NCBI RefSeq assembly: GCF_000003195.3
Contig: NC_012879.2
Coordinates: 38,398,565-38,462,564 of the forward strand
Direction of reading: 5' to 3'
DNA: 64,000 nucleotides
DNA from: Sorghum bicolor
Taxonomy: Eukaryota > Streptophyta > Magnoliopsida > Poales > Poaceae
How positions within the stretch are numbered: the first letter of the stretch is position 1; every line of letters starts with the position of its first letter. This document shows, in pieces, positions 55,801-64,000 of this stretch. The translations under genes and the position numbers were made by a program. The notes under the pieces were generated by a model. It saw only the letters and a program-made list of their open reading frames with translations, was not told where the DNA came from and made no database searches.

Positions 55801-56489
55801 GTAGTTGTGGTATACCGAGGACTCTGGTTCACCGGCACATTGGAGGGTGCCGATGTCATAGGAGTTTTGCCCCTCATGTCGGTTATCTGTGATGTTCCTG
55901 GCGTCAACTCTGGAGGCATACCATAACCCCACCAGCTAGGAGGAAGAGTTAACCCCGACATTGCCGATGCCAACATATCTGTTGTTAGTTTATGCTGCCC
56001 AACAGAAATTTGTGGGTTAGTTGCCATCGGCATAGATAGTGCACCAGTAGTCCCCGATGTATTCGGAGGAACGGCAGACTGTGCACTCGCACTTGTCAAA
56101 GCAGCCGATGGAGCCGTGACCTCTGGTGCCGTGGGTTGATGATGGGAGGGGCCCACATAATCCGGCGGGATTTGTCCTTCCTTGAAGGTTCTTGCCACGG
56201 CGTTGAAAACCGTATTAGATAGTACACCAGCTTGGTTAATCAACGCTCGATTGATGGCATTATCAACCATGTCTTGAAGCTTGCCAGGGTTGGCGTCAAA
56301 GGTGACCTGCCGTGGTGCCGGCAGTGCATCTTTCTGGACCACTTCGCCGCTCCTGTTTATGCTGAAAGACTTCAGGCATTGCTGCTTGAACTCTTCCATA
56401 GCTTGGGCAATAGCTTGCTTCTGCTCATCCTTGAGGTTAGCTTCCGTCACGGGGATGACATTGTCTTGATCGAGGTCAGAGATCGACAT
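52842..56489 (-). CDS. Gag-protease polyprotein
   Basis: 1215 residues from the ATG at 56489; the frame is open further up into the LTR but without an ATG. Residues 255-355 are Gln/Gly/Pro/Asn-rich (QQGYQNTGFQQGQVYPGF and so on), prion-like in composition. The capsid-type Gag domain spans about 445-585 (LFSSSLSGSAFTWF, WADLEKQFHKYFF). Residues 681-694 form CKWHNATSHDTNEC, a CX2HX4HX4C knuckle. A second possible zinc site is CPFFIHC (829-835) with CPEC (848-851), after an Arg/Glu-rich tract. The C-terminus is a retropepsin with VDGGAAINIMP (D1062-G-G) and LLLGRDWI. It forms the particle and processes the polyproteins. It ends GSDDGF then TAA overlapping the pol start. Confidence 0.9.
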   Translation of the reverse strand: MSISDLDQDNVIPVTEANLKDEQKQAIAQAMEEFKQQCLKSFSINRSGEVVQKDALPAPRQVTFDANPGKLQDMVDNAINRALINQAGVLSNTVFNAVARTFKEGQIPPDYVGPSHHQPTAPEVTAPSAALTSASAQSAVPPNTSGTTGALSMPMATNPQISVGQHKLTTDMLASAMSGLTLPPSWWGYGMPPELTPGTSQITDMRGKTPMTSAPSNVPVNQSPRYTTTTTARPHAGNPQDSMFQMPNASAESMLMQQRPMAQSGYVNSTTVPNYQSSAAPMPMNVNNGWLGQQAFPQSPQQGYQNTGFQQGQVYPGFQGQGIPNQPMNFGQQLGGQPIGGQQFGSPQIGGQVTNTMFHTGHVPNRHVEVRHQMPDPQPPHRQDADAYWADKIAEVMREQFGIKPKVNTYSYRTPYPPAYDLIPLPHRYKVPDFTKFSGQDDTSTMEHVNRFIIQCGEAGNRDELRVRLFSSSLSGSAFTWFISLPPNSVITWADLEKQFHKYFFSGVHEKKITDLVKLRQRNDESVEGFVQRIREVKNKCYSLVLDDRQLADLAFQGLLPHIRDKYASQEFESLSHLVQRISDQDIKPFEPKRAWNKKVSFVDEATSSDSDEEPVIGLAEWVKNKKPMSCPFGQKEPEKFAFDTAKADRIFDFLLQEGQIKLSPNHVIPSAEELKRMRYCKWHNATSHDTNECKVFRQQLQSAIESGRIKFDSSKAQKPMKIDQHPFPTNMLDAKGKAKVLTSETAEKSASVDPQHQVTTADARSKGLVQEGTSSGRIPRSGIVITHRRPRERWQQREDRYRRQQEDYQREEERRRQEWNRHRDHWNCPFFIHCWEENIKLPTVRDCPECNGYDRYDRNDRRYHDEERRFNGPIGGRASVHDRLGGRLSVHDRLGDRVQYFPRNQEELERMADARVPDEFIFCRDANTHRMELREDQRPTARQRPLPPWCPQGLTKTQKRRLQRERQEELNKRESSESRQPADTKREGPSAGVNMVFMLPMEFLAPASDDELGFSDQIAQLALDPMTAIFEKPTDNERQHLKALFLKGRVDGQPMTKILVDGGAAINIMPYAVYRKLGKGDQDLTKTDMMLKDFEGNVSPVKGAICVELTIGSKTLPTTFFVISGKGTYNLLLGRDWIHANCCVPSTMHQCLVQWVGDKIEIVPGDSSYVIASAEADTYEKTRCISGEVWEKDFLKVADYEIPPIQAVGSDDGF

Positions 56490-56510
56490 GTTGATCTTGA
56501 TCTTGAATCG

Positions 56511-56528
56511 GTCCCACCGGGCGTGCCA
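56511..56528 (-). other. Primer-binding site
   Basis: Eight bases inside the 5' LTR, the minus strand reads TGGCACGCCCGGTGGGAC. It begins with the TGG expected opposite a tRNA CCA end and corresponds to where the minus-strand primer should anneal. I could not assign the tRNA. Confidence 0.6.
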
Positions 56529-56535
56529 AAAGATG

Positions 56536-57226
56536 TGTTGATACAAAATTGATCTGCAAACACAAAGGGCTAATACCCAATTCAAACGTTAAGGCGTGCC
56601 AGCCGATTTGACCTTACTATCGGCAAAGGTGAATAACTCGAATACTTTAGTCCTGACAACAGCGATGCGCCCGGATGTCACGGCTAAGAGGTACTCACGC
56701 GGAACTCGAGAATACGCCGAGCTTAAGTCGACGAATTCCTAAGAACTCGTAATAAGAAGAAAAAAAAGGGTGACGAAGTCGTCGAAAAGTAAACGCTGGA
56801 ATATGAGTAAAACGTATGTTTGATTGATTTCTTGAGATACGATTACAAGGTCTTAGGGCTTATATTTATACCCTGCTCCAAGAGCTACGACCAGACACGA
56901 TTAGAATTCGAATTCCAAATTACACGGAACCCGTACACAAAACGATACGAATAACATAAGGAAATAATAAAACCACCCTTCGTGACAAACCGAAACTCCT
57001 CCACCTGACAACTGGCAACTTCCGGACTCCTCCTTTGCGTCATCGGCAATCCTCCTGCCATAGTCATCGGTAGACCCTTTTACTCGGTCATCGGTACCAT
57101 GTCACTGTCTGAGGACTTAGTCACATTCAACTCTTCCCTCATCGGCAACCATCCTTACCAGCAACCCATATCATACTGCCACCCTGTCTTGCCATCCTGG
57201 ACACGTGCCCAAAAATGGTGTCAACA
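56536..57226 (-). repeat. 5' LTR of the intact Tat element
   Basis: 691 bp, the partner of 44869-45559. Its minus-strand TATA box TATAAATATA (56861-56870) should drive the genomic RNA. Followed on the right by the CTTTC target duplication. Confidence 0.95.
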
Positions 57227-60200
57227 CTTTCCAAGTTGTTATGGAAAATTTTCCAAGTTGTTATGGAAAATCAAAAGTAATTTTGGAAATTCTAATCTGC
57301 CCCAATTCAAAAATTGGATTTTCCCTAATTTGAGTTTTGAAATTCAAACTGTTTTGTCAAATCCACCATTTTTCCACTCAGAATTAGCTTTGGTCACCAA
57401 AAGGAGTTTTGTAGCTTGTAAAATTCTGAATAACTTTTGTTTTGGTGGAATTTTTTCTTCAGTTCAAATTTTAGTTGAATTTTGAAAAAAACAGAAAGGA
57501 GGGGATAGGGACGGCTAGAGTGATCCGATGAGGATCACGAGCTCTGTCCACCGCGGCCGCAGGGCGGGCAGGCGCCGCCTTCGCGTGCGCCGCCACGCGC
57601 CTAGCCACGCAGCTGCTTGGCTGTGCGAGCCCGCCATGAAGTGGACGAGCCCCCGGCGTGCTCATCCACGCCCCTTAGTGACCACACTGCACGGCCACCT
57701 CGTTTTTCTCCATTCTGCTCAAAGCCGACGACCTTGCTGCGCCTGCAAAATTCGCCTCACTCGCTCCCTTTCCAAGCTACCCGAGCACACCAGCAGCTCC
57801 TCCAAGACTCTAGCAACCGATTGCTCGCCCTCTCGCAAGCTCTAACCCCTTGTAGCCCTCAACTGATCCGTCCTTCTGTAATTCCGGCCGAAACGCCGCC
57901 GTGGACGCTTCACCGCGGCCAGCTCCTCTCCGGGCTTCTCAACCGTCGCTCTTTGCTTCGTTGAAGTCGCGGTGAGCCACTGATGCTTATGCGCTCTTTG
58001 GTTCGCGCTTTACTCGCTTGCAGTGGCCGGTGCTCGCATGGTTTGTGCCGCCGTCCGCCGTGGACGCGAGCAAGGGGGATTGAGGGGGGTAGCGCGTGGT
58101 CCGAGCACCGCGAGCGATGCGTAGGAGGCCGAGGATGCTGGCCCGCCCTATCGCGGAGGCCGGGAGCTCACCAGCGATGAGCTTGAGCTCGCCGGGACCG
58201 CGGCGGGAGGTGGAAGAAGCATCTGACGGGCGGGACCCGCCCGTCAGTGACTGCCTGAGGAGGGAGAGTGCGCCCGCAGCGCCTGTGTGGGCCGAGCGTG
58301 ATCGGACCAGCCTGCGGGCCGAGTTCCTGGGCCGCTCGCAGCATAGTGCTTTTTCCCTTTTTCCTTTTATGCAAAAGTTGTTTTATGTTTGATTTTGTGT
58401 AGAAAATTGGGTACTGACTCAAAAATCATGGAAATATTTGTATAGGTTCCATAAAATGAGTAGAACACAGGAAAAATATTAGATCTTATTTTCTGGTAGC
58501 TTGCATGCATATAAAAATTGCCTCTTTTAATTTTTAAATGAAACTTCCATGAATTTTAATAATTTATGGGTATGTCCAAAAATCACCAAAATTTGTGGGA
58601 TACCTCTGAATACTATTCCCTAGGTACACACAAAATTTGGTGGCATTTGGATAATGTTTGAATAAAATATTATTATACCCTTAATTAGTAATTTAATAAT
58701 AATTTCAAAATAATTAAGTAATAATTAGCTTAATCTCTCAAAATAGAATTTGAGTGCTTTTGGGATTATGTGATGACCTGAGGTCATTAACCTTAATGAC
58801 CTTTGGCATTTAATTATTGTTTTGCATTAATGTTTAATTACTGTCATTAATACTTAATTAAAAATTAATTAAGATAAAAAGGATTAATAATTAGTTAATT
58901 AAGGATAATTATGAATTAAGAGAAATCTTAATTTACCGATGCAACCTCTTGGGTAAAAACACTAAAATGGTAAACAACTTTAATTATTGTTTAGTCTGTG
59001 TTGCACCGAAAAGGCCAGTTGTACTTAACTCGGTCCTTCTTAAACATTTGTCATACGCATATCATGAGCATCCATCATTTTGCGTATAGTGCACGTGACC
59101 GAAGGAGCGACCGTTGAACCGAACCCCGAGGTCGGTGCTCCGTTCGAGGAAGTAGCATCTGAGACTTGGGAAGTCTCCGAGGGTCCCTATCAGCTCTGCA
59201 ACCAAGGCAAGCCCCGGATGCATTAACCCCTCCTTGAATGTTTTAAATCTTTTATCACTTATGAATTGAAAATGCTGCATTAGGTAGTTGAGAATTGGGT
59301 TAACCTACTTGCTGCATTTACTACCTTGATATTTGTTATCCTATCCTTGACACCTGTTTTATTTTAAAATCGCGTAGTAATGCTTAGCCCTGCTACTAGA
59401 TAGGTTTTCAAACAAGAAAGTTTGAAGGGTTGTTGTGGAATACACTTATGGTCAATGATGTTTCAATTTGAGACCGGTCGGTGGACTTGCTTTAAGAATG
59501 GAGTCTTAAAGTAGTGTCTCCAACTGTGTCGGTTAAGGATCGGTCCGTTGATGGCCTGCTGGGTTGAGAATTTATAGTACTAGCCACTTGCCCTCGGTAA
59601 GCCCGGTCTTGTGATCCCTCGACGCGAACAGCTACTCGCGCACTGGGCGTGGAGCGATGGCGAGAGTAGCGTGTACCCACCTTACGGATCTGAGATGACC
59701 GGGAAACATCTAGATCGGCTGTAGGATGGAGGGGTACTGTGCTCTCGGGTGCCGCGAACCTGGTCAAATTTGGGGAGAGCTCGATTTGGGTTGATATATG
59801 CAAGATTTGGTTCTACATATGTCGGGTGGTTAGGAACTCCAGCTGGATTGCTAAGCGGTTCGAATCGTCGTTGCTCCCCGATTGGGAGACTCAATCCACT
59901 GACCCTCATCGTAGTTAAATATGCAACTAAGTGATAAAATGAGAAAAGGGGGAAATGTCTCATGAGGTTCGGATCCCAATTCTCAGACTCAGAGTGACAT
60001 GAAGCTATGGCCGTTGGATAGATAATACTTTGATTAAGGACTAGGAACTTACAGACTTGTCTGTGAGAAGCAACTAGATAGACTGTCCTCGAACTCCTCG
60101 ACCTCTTAAGGAGAGGAATTCGCGGGTAAAACTTGAAAGTAAGGATGCACTATTAGTAAGCTTTTTGGTGAAATAATTTGGCTCCTTACTCAGCCACTCC

Positions 60201-60248
60201 TTGTCTACCCTAAGCCTGCATTCCTAAGTTCTCCTCTTTTTCCGCCGG

Positions 60249-60300
60249 GTAAGTCTTGTTGAGTACTCCCGTACTCAGGGTTTCATAACCCTTGTTGCAG
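60249..60300 (+). promoter_or_regulatory. Conserved LTR cassette: GTAAGT, hairpin, TTGTTGCAG
   Basis: GG|GTAAGTCTTGTT, then GAGTAC-tccc-GTACTC, then CCCTTGTTGCAG. The reversed LTR fragments have the same cassette at 37438-37492 (55 bp) and 40699-40756 (58 bp). Its edges look like splice donor and acceptor. A length of 52-58 bp is below most plant introns, so it may instead be a structured leader element. Confidence 0.5.
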
Positions 60301-61191
60301 GTGAAGTTCAGGAGCCGACTTGTTTCGGACCCTGTTGTGTGACCGTCGTCGAGGTTGATGACGAGGAAGAGTGAGCGTGACCCATGGGCAGGGTCTGTAA
60401 ATTTGTAATCTGTGTACTAAAGTTTAAGTTGCTCCGCTGGACCTGGCTTGTAATAACACTCTACTATTTGGAAGAACTACTTTTGTAAAATAAGTTATGT
60501 AATGCTTCCCTGTTTTACTCTGAAATATTATTTTGGTCTTATGTCGTTTGTGATACTGCAATGTCTTCGCAACGAATGATCCTGGTGTTAAAGTGGCCAC
60601 TTGCTATCCTATAAAGGCGAGAAGAAGAAGTTTTTGTTAATTGACCATCGCTAGTGGTCAGGACGAGCTTGTTTGATACGCCTCAGGTAGCAGTGGAATG
60701 AGCGTCCTGAGATGCTCATCGGACTTCTAGAGTGGGAGGATCCCCGACATCACCGTCAGAGGTCCTTAGGACAATGACAGGTGTCGGTGGGCCCAAACAC
60801 TTAGGAGGTTCTGCCACAGCTGGTATCAGAGCATTCGTTGCTAAGATGACTGCTGTATCATTTGCAAAACTTCAAAACCATTTGGATCCAATACTATAAA
60901 CTTGCCTATTTTGAGTCCAAGTGCTGTAGTCCTACCTTACCCTTGTCTGTAGGCTTTGCTAGAATTTTTGAAGTCGTGTGGAGGAGCAACATAAAGTATA
61001 GCCCTATGTTGTAAAAGTTTGAAGTAATAACGTTATGAATTTCTAGTACGAATCGTAAGTACGTGCATGCATCATGATATGTCACTTGGTTAAATTCCTT
61101 CCTCCTTATTCGGGTTGGGTTATATAGAATCAATCCCATTCTTGCTAACCTTTAAGGTCTCCCTTACTAATTCAAACTTACCCTCTACAGG

Positions 61192-61896
61192 ATGGGTCGT
61201 TGGAAGCAGACTCTGCGCAAGAGAACTGGTCCTAAAGGGGTGCCTAGACACCAGTTGGCCCCACGGAGCGAGCAGGCTAGCAGTAGCCATTCCCCATCTC
61301 AGCAGGAGATGGAAAGGTTGTCCGCCGAGCTGACCGAAGTGATGAGAGAAAGGATGTACAATGTTATGGAGATCGGTGAACTTAAAGCTCAACTAACAAA
61401 ACAAAAACAAGCGACCGAGAACTGCGAGGCGATGCTGTCCCGTATGGTGGAAGAAAGAAATGCCGCTATTACCCGGGAAGAGGAGGCCAAGAGCGCACAC
61501 ATGCACGAGCTGACCAGAATGAAGGCTAAGCTGGACAAAACCAAGTATCTTAAAGATCTGTACGTGAAGATGGCGGCCACTGTCACCGCATAGAGGGATG
61601 TCGCGTGGCAGCGGGAGGACCAGGTACAGCTGGAGAAGCTCGAGCTGGCACATCATCTGGATACCATCAACAACTTGGCGATGCAGTACCGTGATATTGC
61701 ATTCGACTTATACCATCAGCTTCATCCACCTCCAGGTGAAGGGGAGATGGACTCTGACCGAGAGTTGGCAGATGATGGGGAGCCCGACCAAGACCTCAGT
61801 GACGAGGAGGAATCCGACTCCGACGACGATAACCCGGGGGGTAACCATGGCGATGACAATGACGACCCAGGCTACGGCTCTGACCACACCGATTAG
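61192..61896 (+). pseudogene. Extra ORF upstream of gag: coiled coil with acidic tail
   Basis: From the ATG at 61192 (MGRWKQTLRKRTG, basic start) the frame runs 133 codons to TAG at 61591-61593, then continues in frame to TAG at 61894-61896, 234 codons in all. The middle is a long heptad-patterned helix (MERLSAELTEVM, ELKAQLTKQKQ). The last 50 codons are strongly acidic (DLSDEEESDSDDD, DDNDDPG). An acceptor-like ctctacag precedes the ATG. No family is recognised. Its place between the primer site and gag, and its separate stop, make it an accessory gene of this element. The TAG at 61591 probably inactivates this copy. Confidence 0.55.
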
Positions 61897-62110
61897 TTCG
61901 GTGAAGTCGCGGGCAATGTTGTTGTAGGATTCCTAGTCTACCGTAGTGGGGTCGGGTTTGTAGTATAGTGTTTTTCTTTAAGTTCAAGAAGTTGTACTCG
62001 TTTGCTTCAAGTGTACTGAACTGATGTTTGATAAATAAAATGGAGTATGTAAGATATGTTCTAAGATATGGTTTCCATGTGGTAACGAGTACATATGATT
62101 CTTGTAGCAG

Positions 62111-63474
62111 ATGCCGATGCGCACCCATGGATCTGATGGAGCCGGGTCTTCTCAGGGATGGGAGGACATCCCTAACCCTCCACCTGCTCCACCTTCCCTA
62201 GCAGATGCTATTGCTGTTCTTTTGAGTGCCACTACTGACAATGCTCGCTTGTTGCGCGAGTTAGCACAACGCCAACCACACCCCGCCCCAAACTTCAGAG
62301 CACAGCACAATGGGGAGGGAGAAACTCGGTACGTGGACTTTACCGAGACAAGGCCCCCGGTATTCACCAAGGCTGATGAGCCTTTAGAGGCTGATGACTG
62401 GCTCCAGACAATGGAGCACAAGTTCAGTCTGATCTGATGTTCGGAAACTCAAAAGCCCCTGTTCGCAGCCCAACAGCTCCGGGGAGCTGTGGGGACCTGG
62501 TGGGAGAATTTCCTAGCTATCCAAAATCCAGGACACCAGGTCACCTGGGCAGAATTTAAGGACACGTTCCGCGCCCATTATATTCCAGAAGGGCTTATGG
62601 CCATGAAGGCCGAAGAATTTCTCGCCTTGCAGCAAGGCGATAAGAGTGTGATGGAATACGTGGCAAAATTTAATCATCTTTCTCAGTATGCCACGGACCA
62701 TGTGAACACGGATAAAAAGAAGAAGGCCTGTTTCATGCGTGGTCTCAATACCAAACTTCAGACCATGATGACCCCATGTCAAAATGCTACTTTCTACGAG
62801 GCGGTAAATATTGCCATCGCCTCGGAAGAAAAGAATAGAAAACACAAAGAAGCAAAGAAGAAGGCCGCTTCTTCCTCCTTCTCTGGTCGCGGTCAAAAGC
62901 GCTAGAGGATCATTTATCACCAACAGGGCCACGGACGCTTTCCAGTACTGTCACCTTCTCGTGGTCCCTTTTCTCCTCCACAATATAGACCAGGGCAGCA
63001 GGTACACCCTCAACCTACTGCCATCGCCACTGCACCACGCCAGCCGAACACCCCAGGTGTTCGTCCCACTGCTCCGCCCAACCACAATTATCCTTGTTTC
63101 AATTGTGGTAAGCCTGGGCATTTTTCTAAAGAATGCCCCTACCCTCGCCAAACTAACCCCACTTTCCAAAGGCCACCTATTGGCCAACCCCAGCCGAGCC
63201 AGTTCAAAAATGGGGCTTAGAAAGGATAAAATGCGCAAAGGGGTAAACCTGTAAAGAAGGTGGGATAAGTCATCCATACAGAGGTGGAGACCATACCGGA
63301 AGGAGAACCGGTAATGATGGGTACGTTCCCTGTCGCGAAACACCCTGCCTTAATGCTTTTCGATTCTGGTGCATCTCATACATTTATCAACCGCACCTTT
63401 GTGATGAAGAATGGCATACCCATTGGGGAAACAAAAGATCAATTTATATACAGTCACCAGGAGGATGGCTGAGT
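62111..63474 (+). pseudogene. Tekay-like gag and protease
   Basis: The frame from the ATG at 62111 gives capsid Gag (DWLQTMEHKFSLI; AVGTWWENFLAIQNPGHQVTW; DKSVMEYVAKFNHLSQYA), a CCHC knuckle CFNCGKPGHFSKEC (about 63091-63132), and the protease site [10 protein letters not shown] (about 63357-63386). In-frame stops: TGA 62435-62437, TAG 62903-62905, TAG 63218-63220, TAA 63227-63229 and TAA 63266-63268. The frame ends at TGA near 63472 because of an indel around 63455; good homology resumes in another frame. Several stops are CpG-type transitions. It would form particles if intact; this copy cannot. Confidence 0.85.
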
Positions 63475-64000
63475 TCTAAAGAAATGGTTCACCAGATACC
63501 CATCGAATTTGGTGGGCATAGTTTTCCCACTAGCATGATTGTTCTTAAAGACCAGGATATTGATGTCATACTAGGCATGAACTGGATGGCACAACGAGGG
63601 TTTGTGCTAGACACCTTACATCGAACCATTAAGATGCCATTGCCTAATGAGAATTCTTACCTTCTAATCCAATTAGCTACTCCCAAACGGGCAATTAGGC
63701 AAGTTCATGCCACTAATGTGACTGCAGTCGAAAATATCCCGGTAGTTCGGGATTTTCTGGACGTGTTTCCTGAGGACCTACCTGGTCTGCCACCGGACCG
63801 GGATGTCCAGTTCAGTATAGAATTGAAACCAGGGACAACCCCAATATCTCGAAGAGCCTACCGAATGGCACCGAAAGAACTGGCCGAATTGAAAACCCAA
63901 CTACAAGAGTTGTTGCAAAAAGGTTTTATTCAGCCTAGTTCCTCTCCATGGGGTTGCCCAGCCTTATTTGTGAAAAAGAAAGATCAAACATTAAGGCTGT
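63455..64000 (+). pseudogene. Tekay-like pol, N-terminal part (cut by window edge)
   Basis: After the frameshift the coding resumes with [20 protein letters not shown], the end of the protease (ILGMNWM). It then gives the pre-RT region [20 protein letters not shown] and the start of reverse transcriptase ([20 protein letters not shown]). No stop is seen up to the window edge. The residues after the edge would contain the RT catalytic site. Confidence 0.85.

Larger units (their letters stand above)
44869..57226 (-). mobile_element. Complete young Tat-lineage Gypsy element with antisense spliced gene
   Basis: 12,358 bp with 691-bp LTRs that I could not distinguish by eye, TG...CA ends and a 5-bp target duplication CTTTC (44864-44868 and 57227-57231). 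The internal order on the minus strand is primer site, gag-protease (56489-52842) and pol (52842-49609); then, reversed, the PMD gene (46200-49463 plus), the polypurine tract and the 3' LTR. The second RNase H domain in pol identifies the Tat lineage (Retand/Grande/RIRE2-like). All frames are intact, so it may be mobile now or was very recently. Confidence 0.96.
44420..60818 (+). mobile_element. 5' LTR of Tekay-like element (copy B), split by the Tat element
   Basis: Left part 44420-44868 and right part 57232-60818 together form an LTR of about 4.04 kb, TGTAACATCCCTGA ... GGTTCTGCCACA. The Tat element at 44869-57226 sits inside with a CTTTC duplication. Two bases after the LTR end lies tggtatcagagc (60821-60832), the standard initiator-tRNA-Met primer site, which confirms this as the 5' LTR. 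LTRs of this length and this primer fit the Tekay/Del chromovirus lineage. Confidence 0.9.
60819..64000 (+). mobile_element. Internal region of the Tekay-like element (runs off the window)
   Basis: Begins with the initiator-Met primer site (tggtatcagagc, 60821-60832). It contains an extra ORF (61192-61896), gag and protease (62111-63474) and the start of pol (to 64000). Multiple stops and at least one frameshift show the element is inactive. The chromodomain expected at the pol end lies beyond the window. Confidence 0.88.

Noticed and set aside
56490..56585. N-terminal extension of the Gag frame into the LTR and primer site
   Set aside because: There is no ATG in it; the first ATG is at 56489, just inside the primer-binding site, which is the natural start.

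Overview
The window is plant nuclear DNA from a grass, most likely sorghum or a close relative in the Andropogoneae. This is inferred from the very high retrotransposon load, nested long-LTR Gypsy elements, a Stowaway MITE with CTCCCTCTGT ends and short MITEs with GCCTTGTTTAG ends. Nothing bacterial or organellar was seen. Only one convincing host gene is present: a PHD-type zinc-finger protein on the minus strand (13738-14889). A second, unrecognised minus-strand reading frame with a plausible splice lies at 16448-16920.

Layout. 1-1836: degenerate minus-strand retroelement. 1837-3628: complete small LTR element with TSD ACACC, a gag fragment and two IQ-type motifs. 3629-20097: host-like DNA holding a Stowaway MITE, an L1-type LINE pseudogene, a hAT fossil inside a possible Helitron, the PHD gene and two fused MITEs. 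20098-25548: truncated, decayed copy of a Tat-type Gypsy element. 25549-about 32150: minus-strand Athila-type Gypsy element whose open polyprotein lacks the reverse-transcriptase core. About 32151-33905: broken plus-strand Gypsy pol. 33906-44419: LTR pieces of Tekay-like and Athila-like elements in both orientations. 44420-64000: a Tekay-like element running off the right edge, whose 5' LTR is interrupted by a complete 12.36-kb Tat element at 44869-57226.

The most interesting object is the 44869-57226 element. Its two 691-bp LTRs appear identical, it has a CTTTC target duplication and it carries open gag-protease and pol frames on the minus strand. On the opposite strand, between pol and the 3' LTR, is a six-exon gene with its own TATA box. 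It encodes an about 944-residue protein with a plant mobile domain (PMD) and a C-terminal coiled coil. The older copy at 20098-25548 keeps every exon boundary of this gene but has acquired stops and a frameshift. Because the gene is antisense to the genomic RNA, its introns survive retrotransposition. The whole element, both strands, LTRs and introns, is strewn with the hexamer GCCGAT/ATCGGC, and two perfect GCCGAT...ATCGGC hairpins sit between the convergent pol and PMD genes.

Extra open reading frames in Tat-lineage Gypsy elements, and PMD domains in plant transposons, are known in general. The splice conservation, dedicated promoter, hexamer enrichment and intergenic hairpins are direct sequence observations that deserve a closer look.
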